Part shown: positions 6,303-7,069 of the stretch, in pieces
How positions within the stretch are numbered: the first letter of the stretch is position 1
Layout: every line of letters begins with the position of its first letter
Assembly: GCA_044374295.1 (NCBI GenBank)
Contig: JBILOU010000082.1
Coordinates: 1-7,069 of the forward strand
Direction of reading: 5' to 3'
Source: CAIZGX01 sp044374295
GTDB taxonomy: Bacteria; Bacteroidota; Bacteroidia; Flavobacteriales_D; Sanyastnellaceae
Length of the DNA stretch: 7,069 nt
Position numbers and translations under genes: made by a program
The notes under the pieces: model-generated
What the model was told of the DNA's origin: nothing
The model's input: the letters and a program-made list of their open reading frames with translations, nothing else
Database searches by the model: none

Positions 6303-7069
6303 CGCTTCTGCACCGGCTACAATTTCCAAGATCTCTCCGGTAATTGCCGCTTGACGCGCCTTGTTGTAAGTTAACTTAAGATCCTTAACCATTTCACCAG
6401 CGTTGTCAGTTGCCTTGTGCATAGAAGTCATACGAGCACCGTGTTCAGCAGCGTTGCTATCTAACAAGGCCTTGAACAACTGAACTTTCAATGTTCTTGG
6501 AATTAACTCCTCAAGAATCTGATTTTTCTCTGGTTCATAGATGTAATCTACACTTGATTGTGCTTCTGCATTCACAGGCGGAAGCACTGGCAGGAATTGC
6601 TCGTTCTCAATAATTTGAACTGCAGCATTCTTGAAGCGGTTATAAACTAAAATTACCTTATCGTACTTACCACTTGCGAATTGATCCATGATGGTATTCG
6701 CTATTGCACTTACGTTGTTGAAAGTAAGTTTATCGAAGATTTCATAAGGTGTTTCACCGAAACCTTCTGTCGTATGCATGCTTGTTTTCTTGTAATTGTC
6801 GAAGGCTTTCTTCCCTAAAGACAATACATGAACGTTTGAATTGGTCTTAACGATATTGCGGATTTCCTTAATAACGTTGTTGTTGAATCCACCGCACAAA
6901 CCACGATTAGAAGTAATAGCAACCACCAGCGTGCTCTTAACGTCACGCTGCTGGCTGAATGTTGAATTCGATTCAGAAGAACTTACGTTCGAAAGAATTT
7001 CCTGAAGCTTTTGAGCATACGGACGCATTTTGGTAATGGCATCTTGTGCTCTTCTCAATTTTGCCGCAG
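6291..7069 (-). CDS. atpG: F1F0 ATP synthase gamma subunit, 5'-truncated by the window edge
   Basis: Central rotor shaft of the F1 ATP synthase, linking proton flow through F0 to ATP synthesis at the alpha/beta catalytic sites. The visible 258 residues begin in the first long helix (AAKLRRAQDAITKMRPYA). They continue through the conserved strand and turn VVAITSNRGLCGGFNN, and end with the other coiled-coil helix (HKATDNAGEMVKDL, TYNKARQAAITGEILEI), the signature C-terminal region of the family. Family members are about 285-290 residues, so roughly 28 N-terminal residues lie beyond the right edge. The frame stays open to the last base; the TTG at 7056-7058 encodes Leu in the conserved AAKLRR and is not the start. 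The gene appears intact otherwise. In many Bacteroidota atpG is the last gene of the atp cluster, which would agree with unrelated envelope genes following it. The upstream atp genes are expected outside the window. Confidence 0.95.
   Translation of the reverse strand, partial: AAKLRRAQDAITKMRPYAQKLQEILSNVSSSESNSTFSQQRDVKSTLVVAITSNRGLCGGFNNNVIKEIRNIVKTNSNVHVLSLGKKAFDNYKKTSMHTTEGFGETPYEIFDKLTFNNVSAIANTIMDQFASGKYDKVILVYNRFKNAAVQIIENEQFLPVLPPVNAEAQSSVDYIYEPEKNQILEELIPRTLKVQLFKALLDSNAAEHGARMTSMHKATDNAGEMVKDLKLTYNKARQAAITGEILEIVAGAEALNG

Noticed and set aside
7056..7058. TTG as a possible start codon of atpG
   Set aside because: The frame stays open upstream to the window edge and reads AAKLRR, the conserved gamma-subunit helix; the true start is outside the window.

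Overview
The window reads as chromosomal DNA of a member of the Bacteroidota, probably close to the Flavobacteriia. Three things point there. One protein has a type IX secretion (T9SS) type A C-terminal sorting domain. Two gene starts are preceded by the Bacteroidota -7 element TAnnTTTG. None of the starts shows a convincing Shine-Dalgarno sequence. The base composition is moderately AT-rich and looks even throughout. There is no sign of an insertion sequence, prophage, CRISPR array, tRNA or rRNA, and coding density is very high.

Left part (plus strand, 75-1576): a two-gene operon for an Mla-type lipid transporter. The MlaE-like permease overlaps the MlaF-like ATPase by 4 nt (GTGA). No mlaD (MCE protein), mlaB or mlaC lies in the window. 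The operon runs head-on into the next gene, with a perfect 20-bp palindrome at the junction.

Right part (minus strand, 7069 down to 1597): four genes in one direction. First is the 3' portion of atpG (F1 ATP synthase gamma), cut by the window edge. It is followed 31 bp later by a Wzx/MOP-type polysaccharide flippase. That gene overlaps by 20 nt a soluble protein with glycosyltransferase-B/CDP-glycerol-transferase-like motifs. After a 60-bp gap with a good promoter match comes a 596-residue secreted, cysteine-rich T9SS cargo protein.

Functional reading: apart from atpG the window concerns the cell envelope. MlaEF would move phospholipid between the membranes. The flippase and the putative transferase look like a translationally coupled surface-glycan pair. 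The T9SS cargo is exported across the outer membrane and may be anchored at the surface. The least described elements are the orphan transferase with its coupled flippase, and the repeat architecture of the T9SS cargo. No clearly new multi-gene system, such as a defence or mobile system, is visible.
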